This document shows positions 23,441-33,676 of a DNA stretch of 64,000 nt, in pieces. The stretch covers positions 1,190,975 to 1,254,974 of the forward strand of contig VZSF01003152.1 in assembly GCA_013398295.1 (NCBI GenBank), in the 5' to 3' direction. The DNA is from Chionis minor (Eukaryota; Chordata; Aves; Charadriiformes; Chionididae). The position numbers were made by a program, and so were the translations under genes. Below the pieces are notes generated by a model. That model was not told the DNA's origin and searched no databases. It saw only the letters and a program-made list of their open reading frames with translations. How positions within the stretch are numbered: the first letter of the stretch is position 1; each line of letters starts with the position of its first letter.

Positions 23441-25983
23441 TTACAGAATCATGAATGTTAATACAGGGATAATACAGCTGGTGCTGGTTAGTGAAGGAAG
23501 TGCCTATAAATATTTATTCTTGTCACTCCTGCTCGTTGACTTACAAGAAAAATTGGTGGTTTCTGCTTGCAAAAGTGTTTTATGCTTATTTAACCGGAGT
23601 ATGACTGTTGGTGCACGGAGATGCCCAAGCACACACTTGCATGTCTACCGCCACGGCTCTCCCTCCTCGTGCAAGGGTGAGTAGGAAATACCAAGTTTAA
23701 CTCTAGTCTGAGATGTAAAGTCATGTTGAAAATTAGGGAAGGATGAGCTGACACATTCAAAGCTGTACCGGGGGAATTCCACTTTCCTTAGGGCAGGGGA
23801 GGGCTGGGGCTCAGTTCATCGCTGCCACGGGTGGGAGCTTTGCTTGGAGCAGATATGCTGGGTTCAGAGCTCCCAGGGCAAAGCCAATCCTGTCTCAGGA
23901 GAAGAGAATAAATATTTTAAAATGTAATCAGAGTCATTGGGGAAATGTGACAGGATTTAAACGATGACATAACACGCTTGTCTTGTCTCTGCTGCCTGTG
24001 CTAATGAGCATGAATTGAGAGCATTAGAGATCTATCCACAGGCATTAGTGTGTGTGAGTCAGGGGATCGTAGCCTTAATTAGTCTCATCCTCTACTGGCA
24101 GCCGAGCCACTTGCCTGTCCAGCGCAGGCGGAACCACCATGCCACGCTCTGGAGCCCTCCATCACATCCTGAGGCTGGACCTACACCTGCTTGTAGGGGC
24201 TTTCTTTCCTCTTCCCTCTCCCTAAGCGAAATCTGAGCATTTTTCCCTCTCTTCTGGGCACTTCCAGAAATGTTATGACAACGCTGAGACTTTTTTTTGT
24301 TTGTCTTCTGTTGAACATTTCTTGCTTTAGGAGAACTTTCAGCATTCAGAATGGCTTTTTTCGCTAAAAACCAGTATTTGTTCCACCAAATGCTTAATTG
24401 CTACAAGAAAATGAGGTTTGGGCTGGAGGCAAACAAGCGAAAGCCTGCAGAGAAAGGATCCAGGATTCAAGCTTGTGCTGGCTTTTCTTCCTGTCTCTCC
24501 ATGCTCCTCATTCCCCACTGTGGCCTTTTCAATGAAGCCTAATGGAGCCCCCTCAGCAAGGTTTGGCACGGCAGGGAGGGAATTGAGGCTGTAGCCAGCC
24601 CTGTTCCTGGGGCTGGAGGTGGGTCCTCTGGCATCTCTCGGCATTGCCCTGATGGTATGAAATTAATTTTGAAAAAGAAAACCAAATGGCTGCTGTGATT
24701 GATTGGATGCCTTTGCCCCGCTACATTTAATCGATGGCAGCGGGTATTTATTGCATTATATACTACAAATCAATAACGATTAGTACCTCATTAACCTTTT
24801 CTGGTCTTTTGATTGTCGTCTTGCAGTGTTGTAATAACAGAGCACGGAGCATCCCTCTCCCGCCTGGCAGAGACGGGTTTGCAGGCTGGAGAAGATGAGT
24901 GCTAGTGCTTTTGATGAGTGAGACCCTGCAGCACTATTACTTCTCCAAGTAAGTGGAAAAAAGACAGTGTAAATCATTCCCATCGGGAGAGAGGTGCGCA
25001 CAGGAAGGCTCGCTCACCTCCAGGCTCCTGGGGCGGAAGCCGGCGGAGGTCTCACCCCTGTGGCTCTGTGGGAATGGCTGAACGTGGAGCAAAACTCCAC
25101 GCAAAACCTGTGGTTTGGTGAATATGCCTGAGGAAAAGACACCGGCCGGCTGCCCTGGTGGTACTTCAGGGTTGTCACAGCAGGAGAGAGCAGCTCTCCA
25201 GTGACTTTCTCATGCTGCTCTTGCCCCCGGGACGTGGGACAGTCTCTGCTGTCATAGATGCACAGAAAAGCAGAGATCCTCTGTGAGCAGCTGTAAGCAG
25301 TAACCTCCCTTTTTCCCCAGATGTGTTTGTTCCCCCACATCTGTGCAATCAGAGCTGGAAGCTGAGTTATCCTGCTCGCTGGACCGAGCTGTGCTCCCGA
25401 TGCAAACCTGTGGGGATGGTGTGGTGCCACTGCAGCCAGCCAGCTGGATTTCCACCACTGCAGAAAACATCGGCGACAGGTCGCCCCATAAATCCTGCTA
25501 GACTGACAGGCTTCCACAAGGAGTAGACTTAGATAAATTTATTTGAATTAGGTAAGCGTCTTCAAATTAGATAAATACCTTCAAATTAGATTAGCGCGGT
25601 GTAGGTTTGTCAGTTCTCAGTGTGAGTGAAGCCCATGAATTTCCCACCTGCCGGAAGGCTGAACTGGTGCCAATGAGCTCTGCGATGCTCATGCCTGTTC
25701 TGAAACTGTCGGATATATTAAGGGAGCTCTTCAGAAGGGGACTGTACTTCCCTCATATTGGTACTCTCCGGCCACAGTGCCCGCTGTAAGTGAGCGTCAC
25801 AGCTCCTGCGTGATGTGCTGGTGCCTCACCTCCAGCTCCTGGAGAAGTCAAGGCTCTGGTGTGCAGACACCCAGTGTCGGGCAGCCCTTACCCGAAGGGC
25901 AGAGACTAATTAGGCCACTGGGCTGGGGAAGCGATGTGCCCAGCAGGAGGAGAATTTGGGATTGGAGGCAGAAATTTGGGGGC
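23441..25983. other. Unique intergenic DNA with an AT-rich block, no gene seen
   Basis: An AT-rich block at 24650-24805 holds several homeodomain-type TAAT/ATTA cores (TTAATCGAT, CAATAACGATTAG) and no repeat, so it is a candidate conserved element. A short direct repeat, CTTCAAATTAGAT, lies at 25560-25594. No exon could be supported. Confidence 0.45.
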
Positions 25984-26276
25984 TAGTCTTTTTTCAGTGG
26001 TGCCCAGTGACAGGACAAGGGGCAATGGGTGCAAACTTGAATATAGGAAGCTCCATCTGAACATGAGGAGGAACTTCTTTCCTTTGAGGGTGGCAGAGCA
26101 CTGGAACAGCCCGGAGAGGTGGTGGAGTCTCCGACTCTGGAGACATTCCCAACCCGCCTGGACGCCATCCTGTGCAACCTGCTCTGGGTGGACCTGCTCT
26201 GACAGGGGGTTGGACCAGATGATCTCCAGAGGTCCCTGCCAACCTTTAATGTTCTGTGATTCTGTGATTCTGTGAA
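25984..26276 (+). mobile_element. CR1 LINE, 3' end, ATTCTGTG-tailed subfamily
   Basis: A sense CR1 fragment. It opens with the block that encodes the [17 protein letters not shown] part of ORF2, continues through GAGGAACTTCTTTCCTTTGA, and ends GGTCCCTGCCAACC followed by three ATTCTGTG-type tail units. It belongs to the same subfamily as 46962-47587 and 61491-61720. Confidence 0.93.
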
Positions 26277-29200
26277 ATTTATCCCACGGCACCATCTGTG
26301 GGCAAAGCAGACCCCAGGTCACATTGAAAGGTGACACTGAGGATAAAGTCTCTGTGCTCACCGCTCCGTCAGAGCGTCCTGCAACTTCACGTGCAAATCT
26401 AGCTCATCCTCCTCTGCCAGCCAGCCCACCTGCGGGAGAGTATTGGACTTGCTTGAGGATTTCCGCAGTTAATATAAAAAAGCCCAGTCCTGTGGAGCGA
26501 ATTCCTTGCACCCTTAAGGCTGGCTCCTTCTGCATGCGCTGCCGACGCCACCGCTCCAGAGACTTCCCCCCCTCACACCTAAGGACACTCAACCTTCCTG
26601 AACAGGATCCATGTCCTTTAGAGACCAAGAAGTTCAACAGCCAAAGTGCCCAAATTGGAGACCAGGCAAAGGCCAAGACTGATCCCCAGGAAGTCTCCGC
26701 TTTGCCTGTCCGTAACGTCCAGGCTCACATCGTGACTTACAGATGATTTGTGCTGGGCATAAAAAAAAAAAAAAAAGAGCCTGTGACGCAAGTGGCTTTT
26801 TCTTTCAGGCATTTCAAAAAGGACTAGAGAGAGCGTAAGTGCAAGAAATTGCCGGCGAGGGGAGCAGGGTTGCAGCTTTTAAGTCGTCTGGCACTGATGC
26901 GGCGTTGCGCTCCGTGGTATCGGCACGGCGCAGAGAGCACTGCTGGCAAATCTGGATTTGAAACTTCTTTTAGTTGGGAGGGGTTTTTTTCCACTGGAAA
27001 ACGTAGATTTATCCAAAGCAAATGCTTTCCCAAAATGTGGTTTTGCTTTAATCTGAATTGCTTTGGGTTTTAATATGTGTCAAAGCATTCCAATGGTATT
27101 AAAACAAAATATTTCTGGTAATATAGGCGAAACTATTGCTCTCTGATTTGATTAAGTTTTTAATCCGGGCAGGATCTAAATGGCTGATAAACTGTAATCC
27201 TGTGGTGTCCACTGAATGGAGACAGTATCTCTTGGTGGTTTGGAGCTGAAATTCTTGTCTTTGATCTTCTCTTGCACAATGGAAAACAACAAATTCCCAC
27301 CCAATCGAACCTTTTCCGGGTTGAACTGTGCTCTCGGGCATCCACCACTGGCTGTTTGCTGGGATGTGTCAAATTGAACTTGGTCTGATTAAGCATGGCA
27401 GCGCCCCTAAATTGGAAACATTCCCGTTGCGAGTGGATTACATTCATGTTCATAACCCAGAGCTGAGAAAAATCCCCCTTGAAATGATGATTTCTCACTG
27501 ATCCTCGGGCTTCTCTTTAAATCCGACTTCTGCCTGTTACGCCGGGAGCTGGAGAGACGGAGCACGCGTCTCCGCTGTCGGTGCAGTGGGGAGCTGGGAC
27601 CCGAATGGCGCTGGACCCGGCTTTCCAGCAAGGCAAGGAGTGGCGCTGGAGCCTGCGGAGCCCGGGATTTCTCGTGGAAAACCCTCATGATGCTTTTTCC
27701 CCTCGGCATCGGCCGTTTCTGCGGAGCGCTCAGCTGCAGCCCTCGGCTGATTCTCGCCCCTGCTTGAGGCAAGTGCGTGTTCGAGCCGCACAAACCAGTC
27801 CAGCCGGCCAGGGACAGGGGATTGGGAGCCAATCTGCTAAACAGGGATTTAGCCAAGAGGCAGCCCTGGGTGCCAGCCACCTCCTAATGCTCCCATAAGG
27901 AGCCTGAGCAGCACAGGCAGCTGCTTCCTCCCTGGCCCTCCTCGTGGTTCAGCTCATGCTGCCGCCGCTGCAGCACGGCGTTTCCAACCAGAATTACGCG
28001 GCGTTGTCTTCTTGCTACAGTGCCTTTTAATTAGGAGCACAGCTGCTCTGGAAACAGGGAGCTCGCTATTCAAAGAGCGCTCTGGAAAGCGATTGCAATG
28101 GATTAAAGCGGAAAGGTTAGGCAATTTATTCGTCTGGCACTCAGCAAACGCATTGGATTATTTTTGCGCTGCGAGGATGATTTAGAAAAGAAAATGGGTA
28201 ACACCTTTGCGGCTCTTGCTGGCCTTAGGGCGCTCTGCCGCGCAAAGTCAGGTGTTGGAGCTGAAATGCTGGTTTTTTGAGAGTGGAGCCTACGCGGCGT
28301 CCAGCTGCTCCCACCGCTCCCAGCCTGTGTGTGAGGGGGCTGGAATTTCGTTGCCGGTGTCTGCATAGCCCCTCTGGTTAACAAAGGGTCCCATCCAGCC
28401 AGGAGCTGCCGCAGGAATGAATGTGGGCGCTCAGCGTTCGCTTAATCCCAGCTCCGAAGGGCCGCTGACCTGGATGTGCGCGGAGCGACGCCGTTTGTTC
28501 CTGGCGTTGGCTTTCCACCCTCAGCGCTTGCTGCCCGCTCCCCAGCTGGCAGAGCTCCTTCTCGGGAAGGACTATTTTGATTTTCGGAAAGGAGAACCCG
28601 GCCCGTGGAGCCACACAGCTCCACGCAGGTGCTGCAAGCTGCCGCGAGGCACCGGATGAGCAGTGGTACCTGTGCTGAGAGAGCACGAGTTTTGGGAGGT
28701 TTTGCTCAGATGCGGGAATGCTCCTGCGCCCAAGAGCTGGATGGAGCAACCCCTCTCTTTCCCCTCTGGCCCAAGGCCACGTGCTGCTCGCTCTCAACTG
28801 CGTGGCTTAAGTGCTTAAAGCAGTGGGAAGGATAAAGCCCCTGGAAATTAATCAGCTTCACTTCAAAGCTGAGGTTCTACGGGAAGATCTCAATCCCTTT
28901 CTTCTCCAAAGGAAAAGCTGTGGGGGGGGCGGTCCCTGGCTGGACAGTGTGCGACGAAGATCCAACTTGCACAACATGTGAACGACCCAAATCTGGGAAA
29001 CGTCCCGCAGTCAAAACCTTGGGTGCGTTCTGTGAGCAGAAACTAGACCAGGCACCACATCCAGCCCTGCTCCAGAGGTGTGCCACGGGGTTGTCCTACG
29101 GCGGGGAGCAGCTGGATGAGGATCCAAGGATGCTCATCCCAAGGATGAGCAGCCTCCGCTGGCAGGGCTATGGGAGCAATAAGAAAACAGAATTATTTTC

Positions 29201-29308
29201 ACGTGTAGCTACTCATATGGCCATTGTGTGCGTTTCTGCTGGGCAGCATTGGATTAAACTTGTCTTAAACTTGGGAAACTGCCTTAGTGATAGTTTCCAG
29301 AGTAGTGG
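26277..29308. other. Unique intergenic DNA, GC-rich at 27.5-29 kb, no gene seen
   Basis: The left part is ordinary, with poly-A at 26760-26776. The part from about 27.5 to 28.9 kb is GC-richer and open in several frames on both strands, which is expected from composition alone. No domain, signal peptide or repeat pattern was recognised in these frames. Confidence 0.45.
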
Positions 29309-29930
29309 TGTCCTGGTTTGAGTGACACAAGACTAATTTCTCTTCTGATCCTTGAGAAAACTGCACTTTTAGAAGATTCCAGTGTCTGGATTTGTGAAAA
29401 TATTGACTTTACAGCCAGCCATGGCGGGTGGGTTTCAAGGTCTCAGTGTTTTCGAGCTTGCTGGGTGCAGGGATGAGGAGGAGCAAGACCCGGGCACTCG
29501 CCCCAAGCTGCCAAGAGGGTTATTAACAGTACATTCAATACATAAATTAGAAAGTTTGCTGCAAAGCTCTCTCTCCCTTGATGGTGGCGACACACAGGAC
29601 TTCTTACCCTGGTGCCGGAGCCCTTCCCTTCCTCCCAGAGCTCCCAGTGTCCCACACTTGCTGTCCCCTGCTGGGAGTGCACAGCTTCCTATGGATAGAA
29701 CGGGTTGAGTATAATCCTTGGGTATTTTATATAGATATTGAGATCAATATTGGTTCTTTAGTGTTAGTACTGTTAATTATCTAGTCTTATCCTATAAAAT
29801 CTGCTTATATTTCAACCCCCGGGTTTGTTTTCTTTCCGATTCCCCTTCCTGGGTGGGGAGGAGGTCAGCAGGTGAGAGAAATAATTGTCTAAACATCGAT
29901 GAATTGTTGTGGGTTTCTCAAACCATAACA
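29309..29930 (+). mobile_element. Solo LTR of an avian ERVL-like endogenous retrovirus (copy B)
   Basis: Runs from TGTCCTGGTTTGAG to AACCATAACA, a TG...CA outline. It aligns end to end with copy A at 6358-6985 with scattered substitutions and a few indels, for example around 29518-29532. The TGTCCTGGTTT start is the usual start of avian ERVL-type LTRs. No internal retroviral sequence is attached. The flanks (AGTGG before, AGAAA after) do not form a clean target-site duplication. Confidence 0.8.
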
Positions 29931-30179
29931 AGAAATCACAGTATCAGGGGCCAAAAGGGCAGCAGCTTTGGTCACTGAATACCTGTGGTGGCTGGGGTTT
30001 AGGCATTGCAGTGCTCTGCTGAAGTGGGAAGAATTGGATGTGTGTCCTGATTCAAGGTAAAATACAACCGATTTTCTTTTCAGTAATTTCACTTTTCAGT
30101 TAAGCCTTTTCTAACTCTCTGAAATTAACAGCATGTTTTTCAGACAGTATCCGCTTCTAGCAGATAAGGTCTGATGTTT

Positions 30180-30762
30180 ATAGTGAATACCAAGGAATGG
30201 GATGCAGAGAGGCTCCTGCTTCTACTCCTTGCTGTAACAACCAAGGGCAGCCGACTTCGTTATGCACCAAGTTGGAGGGAGGGAAGCGGAAAAGCGTAGA
30301 GGGATCGCACCTGTGGGGAGGAGGGACAGGACAGGGGACCCAAAACTGCCCAACAGAGTGTCCCATCCCATCTGCCTCGTGCTCGGTATAAAAGCTGAGG
30401 GACCAAAGGGGTCAGCCTCTTCCTTTGATGGCTGGCGTCCGAGGAGGACTCTGTCTGTTTGTCTGCCTTCGATCCCGGTCCTGAATCCAGATCCCGAGTT
30501 CAGCTCCCATCCGTTGCTGAGTCCAGTCTGGGGCTTTCCCAGCACCTGCTGGTGAGGTGATGGTCATCTGGGAGCTATATATTGTATATATTTAATTATT
30601 TTCTTATACTAATATTATTATATTTTCCTGTTATCATTTTATTATTAATATTTCATTAGTTTAGATTCTTTTAAACTCTCTCTTTCTCCCCTCTCCTCTG
30701 AGGGGAGATGCTCCCTCTTCTCTGGAGGGGGGAGAGGTAAAAGGCAGCATCTCTCGTTTGTG
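30180..30762 (+). mobile_element. LTR-like region of another avian endogenous retrovirus, 3' end cut at an N (copy C)
   Basis: Resembles the U3-R-U5 layout of an avian ERVL LTR: an ATACCAAGG / CAACCAAGG U3 section, then CTCGGTATAAAAGCTGAGGG with a TATA box at 30387-30393, then an AT-rich section (30580-30680) and a pyrimidine-rich part. The 3' end is interrupted by a single N at 30763. It differs in sequence from copies A and B. It is oriented with its promoter towards WHRN. The 5' limit is approximate. Confidence 0.6.
30357..30450 (+). repeat. 94-bp segment, first copy of an exact duplication
   Basis: Identical to 30764-30857. It contains the LTR TATA box. In this copy it sits in continuous sequence, so this is probably the genuine location. 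Confidence 0.9.
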
Positions 30763-30763
30763 N

Positions 30764-30857
30764 AGTGTCCCATCCCATCTGCCTCGTGCTCGGTATAAAA
30801 GCTGAGGGACCAAAGGGGTCAGCCTCTTCCTTTGATGGCTGGCGTCCGAGGAGGACT
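30764..30857 (+). repeat. 94-bp exact second copy, bracketed by single Ns
   Basis: Base for base the same as 30357-30450, with one N immediately before (30763) and one N immediately after (30858). The sequence on both sides is unrelated. This is the appearance of a gap-filling or scaffolding insertion and probably not a biological repeat. Confidence 0.92.
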
Positions 30858-30858
30858 N

Positions 30859-31847
30859 CGCGACGAGCTGCTCCAGTCCGGCAGCTCCGTGTTGATGTAC
30901 TTGGTGTTTGCTCATCGGATAAGGAAAGGCTGGAGCTGCTCGGATCCTGCACTTCTGGTAACAGTACTTTTAAGCAGAGGAGTCTTTCAGCAGGGTACCA
31001 AGCATTAAAATTATCTTTGAGTGCAATTCCAAGGCATGCGGTACCTTGTTTGCCCTTCTCTCATTTTGTTTGGCTGACGCAGGCATATTTTTGTTTTTAC
31101 TCACTTTTCTGTCCTATATTGTCCCTTTTTTCCAGTCATGTTGACTGTTCCATCTGCTTATTTATCACCCACAGTTAGAACCCGAATTTCAATTAGCAAT
31201 CTGCTTTGTTTACTTTTGTTTAAAACAAGGCATTGAAAGCTTCAACAAAGCTTTAATACATAAAACTACTTGTAATGCAGCTGTTAAAGCTCTTCCATCA
31301 TATCCATGAACAAAATGAATTCTACTGCTATCAAGATGCATATGATAAATTAGGTTTAATCCTCCTCTACCACAGCAGATAGAAGACACTTCAGGGAAGA
31401 CGGGAAGATTTCTGAGATGACTGAGATGGAAAATAGTCTTTGCTCAGTGCTCCGGAGATGTACAAGAAACTAAAACCTTGTGAGTACAAAATAATTCATC
31501 CAGCAACCGGAAAAGCAATTCCTGGATTTCAGCACCAACTTCTAATCGTGACGCTTCACTCTTGGATCTGAAGTCCCAAGCCCGGGCTGTGGGAGCAGAG
31601 CAGACGGTGGCCGGGCACCGTGTCCCAGGCGAGGACCCGCTTCCCTGAATCCCACCGATCCACGCCACGCTTTGCAATTCCGGCTGCCTGCGAGCTTCTC
31701 AGCCGCTGGATGGAGATCCGGGGATCCCTTGCAGGAAGGACTTCTCTAGGGGGGCTGGATTTGCTAAATGAAGTGGGGGTTCACCGCAGTGAGTTTGGGT
31801 TTGACTCCCAGCCTGGCATCACTTCAGCACTCTGTCCGTGCGCAGTC
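30859..31847. other. Intergenic DNA, no gene seen
   Basis: Follows the N at 30858. Mostly AT-rich and unique. No exon or repeat was recognised. The junction with the 94-bp block may be an assembly artefact. Confidence 0.45.
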
Positions 31848-32426
31848 CTGCGCTGCGTCCCCGGCAGGGCCAGGGAGGGGATTCTGCTCCGCTCGGGGGA
31901 GACTCCACCTGGAATGCTGGGTCCAGCTCTGGGGGTCCCAAAGGCAGAAGGACACGGAGCTGTTGGAGCGGGGCCAGAGGATGTGAGTCCGGAGGAAGAT
32001 GCCAGGAGCGCTGGAGCCCCTCTGCTGCGGGGACAGGCTGGGAGAGCTGGGGGGGTTCAGCCTGAAGAAGAGAAGGCTCCATGGAGACCTTAGAGCCCCT
32101 GCCAGTGTCTGAAGGGGCTCCAGGAAAGCTGGGGGGGGAGTTTTTACAAGGGCGTGGAGTGATAGGATGAGGGGTGATGGCTTCAAGCTGGAAGAGGGGA
32201 GATTTAGATGAGATCTCAGGAAGAAATTCTTCCCTCTGAGGGTGGTGAGCCCCCGGCCGGGGTTGCCCAGAGCAGCTGTGGCTGCCCCATTCCTGGAGGT
32301 TCACGGTCAGGTTGGACGGGGCTTGGAGCACCCTGGTGTGGTGGGCGGTGTCCCTGCCCAGGGCAGGGGGTGGCACTGGATGGTTTTCAAGGTCCCTTCC
32401 AACCACAGCCATTCTAGGATTCTATC
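31848..32426 (+). mobile_element. CR1 LINE, 3' portion, close to the WHRN 5' region
   Basis: A sense CR1 copy of about 580 bp. It includes CAGCTCTGGGGGTCCCAAAG, a CAGGCTGGGAGAGCTGGGGG / TTCAGCCTGAAGAAGAGAA block, the 3' UTR and a GGATTCTATCA tail. It is the same type as the antisense copy at 7627-8385, with long matching runs. It ends about 400 bp before the GC-rich WHRN 5' region. Confidence 0.92.
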
Positions 32427-32842
32427 ACCTAAATCCCATTGACTTGCGATTAAAAGGAAGCCTGCGCTGAAGTTCTCAGCTGAATGGGTCAATTAGCAGT
32501 GTTATAATTCGCCGGTTATAATTACCAGTGCCGTAACTTAATGACAATCCGCCGTCTGGCACGCGGGACAAGGGAGAAACAGCCCTACGGCTCGAGTCAC
32601 AGGGGCTGTGCAGCCCCGGGCGGGCTGTTCTCCGGGGCTACGAGCCGCTTCTTCCTTCTCGCCAGCCCCGGCTCCGCTTCCCATGGGCTGGGAGCTTCCG
32701 GATGGGTGGGCATCCCAGGGTGGGATGGGTGTGGAAGCCTCGGGTGGGATGGCCGGGCTCGGGAAAAGCCGTCATTCCACGGGTGGCGGGCTGGGCCCGC
32801 TGCTGCCGGGCTCAGCGCTGCGATGAGCTGCGCGCAGGCCTC
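32427..32842 (+). promoter_or_regulatory. WHRN 5' flank, start of CpG-rich region
   Basis: The sequence turns from AT-rich (32440-32540) to strongly GC-rich before the gap. The AT-rich part holds two copies of GTTATAATT 14 bp apart (32501-32509 and 32515-32523) and further ATTA/TAAT cores. The GC-rich part (32590-32842) looks like the upstream edge of the WHRN CpG-island promoter. An ATG at 32823 reads MSCAQA before the gap; it does not resemble the start of mammalian whirlin, and I cannot say whether it is the real start. No TATA box was seen. Confidence 0.5.
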
Positions 32843-33081
32843 NNNNNNNNNNNNNNNNNNNNNNNNNNNNNNNNNNNNNNNNNNNNNNNNNNNNNNNNNN
32901 NNNNNNNNNNNNNNNNNNNNNNNNNNNNNNNNNNNNNNNNNNNNNNNNNNNNNNNNNNNNNNNNNNNNNNNNNNNNNNNNNNNNNNNNNNNNNNNNNNNN
33001 NNNNNNNNNNNNNNNNNNNNNNNNNNNNNNNNNNNNNNNNNNNNNNNNNNNNNNNNNNNNNNNNNNNNNNNNNNNNNNNNN
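32843..33081. other. Assembly gap (239 N) inside WHRN exon 1
   Basis: It should contain the start of the WHRN coding sequence and the N-terminal harmonin-homology domain. The nominal length is shorter than the coding sequence expected there. Confidence 0.95.
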
Positions 33082-33339
33082 CCCTCCCTGCCCCCGCCCG
33101 CCCCCGCCCCGCCGCCGGCCGCCCCCGGCGAGCTGCGCCAGGTGACCCTGCGGCGGAGCAAGGCCCACGAGGGCCTGGGCTTCAGCATCCGCGGCGGCGC
33201 CGAGCACGGCGTGGGCATCTACGTCTCCCTGGTGGAACCGGGCTCGCTGGCCGAGCGGGAGGGGCTGCGGGTCGGCGACCAGATCCTGGGGGTCAACGGC
33301 AAGTCCTTGGACAGGGTGACCCACGCCGAGGCTGTCAAG
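33082..33339 (+). CDS. WHRN: Whirlin exon 1, 3' part (first PDZ domain)
   Basis: 86 codons are visible after the gap. They start with a Pro/Ala-rich linker, then GELRQVTLRRSKAHEGLGF opens PDZ1. The carboxylate-binding loop GLGF is at 33172-33183, followed by SIRGG, EHGVGIYVSLVEPGSLAE and LRVGDQILGVNGKSL, and the exon ends in VTHAEAVK. The His at 33322-33324 is the first residue of helix alpha-B, typical of class I PDZ domains. The match to vertebrate whirlin is near-complete. Whirlin scaffolds usherin, ADGRV1, myosin XVa and Eps8 in stereocilia and the photoreceptor periciliary membrane (established). The donor GTAAAG begins at 33340, phase 0. The 5' part with the harmonin-homology domain is lost in the gap. 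Upstream lies a CpG-rich region; a 42-bp tandem repeat follows in intron 1. Confidence 0.95.
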
Positions 33340-33498
33340 GTAAAGCGGCTCCGGCCCGCCCCGTCCCGTCCCGGGCTCCGCCGGGCGCCTTTCCCGGCCC
33401 CGCCGCCTTTCCCGAGGGTCGGCGCGTCGCGCTCCGTCCCGCTTCGCCCCCGTCCCCCGGTGCGACCGGAGCCGCCGGCTCCTCTCCGGGACGCGGGA

Positions 33499-33676
33499 GG
33501 ATCCCGCTTTGCACCGTGCCGGGAGGGATCGGAGCCGGGAGGGATCGGAGCCGGGAGGATCCCGCTTTGCACCGTGCCGGGAGGGATCGGAGCCGGGAGG
33601 ATCCCGCTTTGCACCGTGCCGGGAGGGATCGGAGCCGGGAGGATCCCGCTTTGCATCGTGCCGGGAGGGATCGGGC
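33499..33676. repeat. 42-bp GC-rich minisatellite, about four copies
   Basis: The unit runs from GGATCCCGCTTTGCACCGTG to GGAGCCGGGA. Copies are at 33499-33540, 33557-33598 and 33599-33640, with a diverging fourth copy from 33641. A 16-bp partial unit (33541-33556) separates copies one and two. Copies two and three are identical. It lies 160 bp inside WHRN intron 1. The unit length is a multiple of three. Confidence 0.95.

Noticed and set aside
6358..29930. A single provirus bounded by LTR copies A and B
   Set aside because: The interval is about 23 kb, holds several CR1 fragments and no gag, pol or env reading frames, so two independent solo LTRs are simpler.
31620..32093. 157-codon open frame before WHRN
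   Set aside because: Its right half is CR1 sequence; no domain in the left half.
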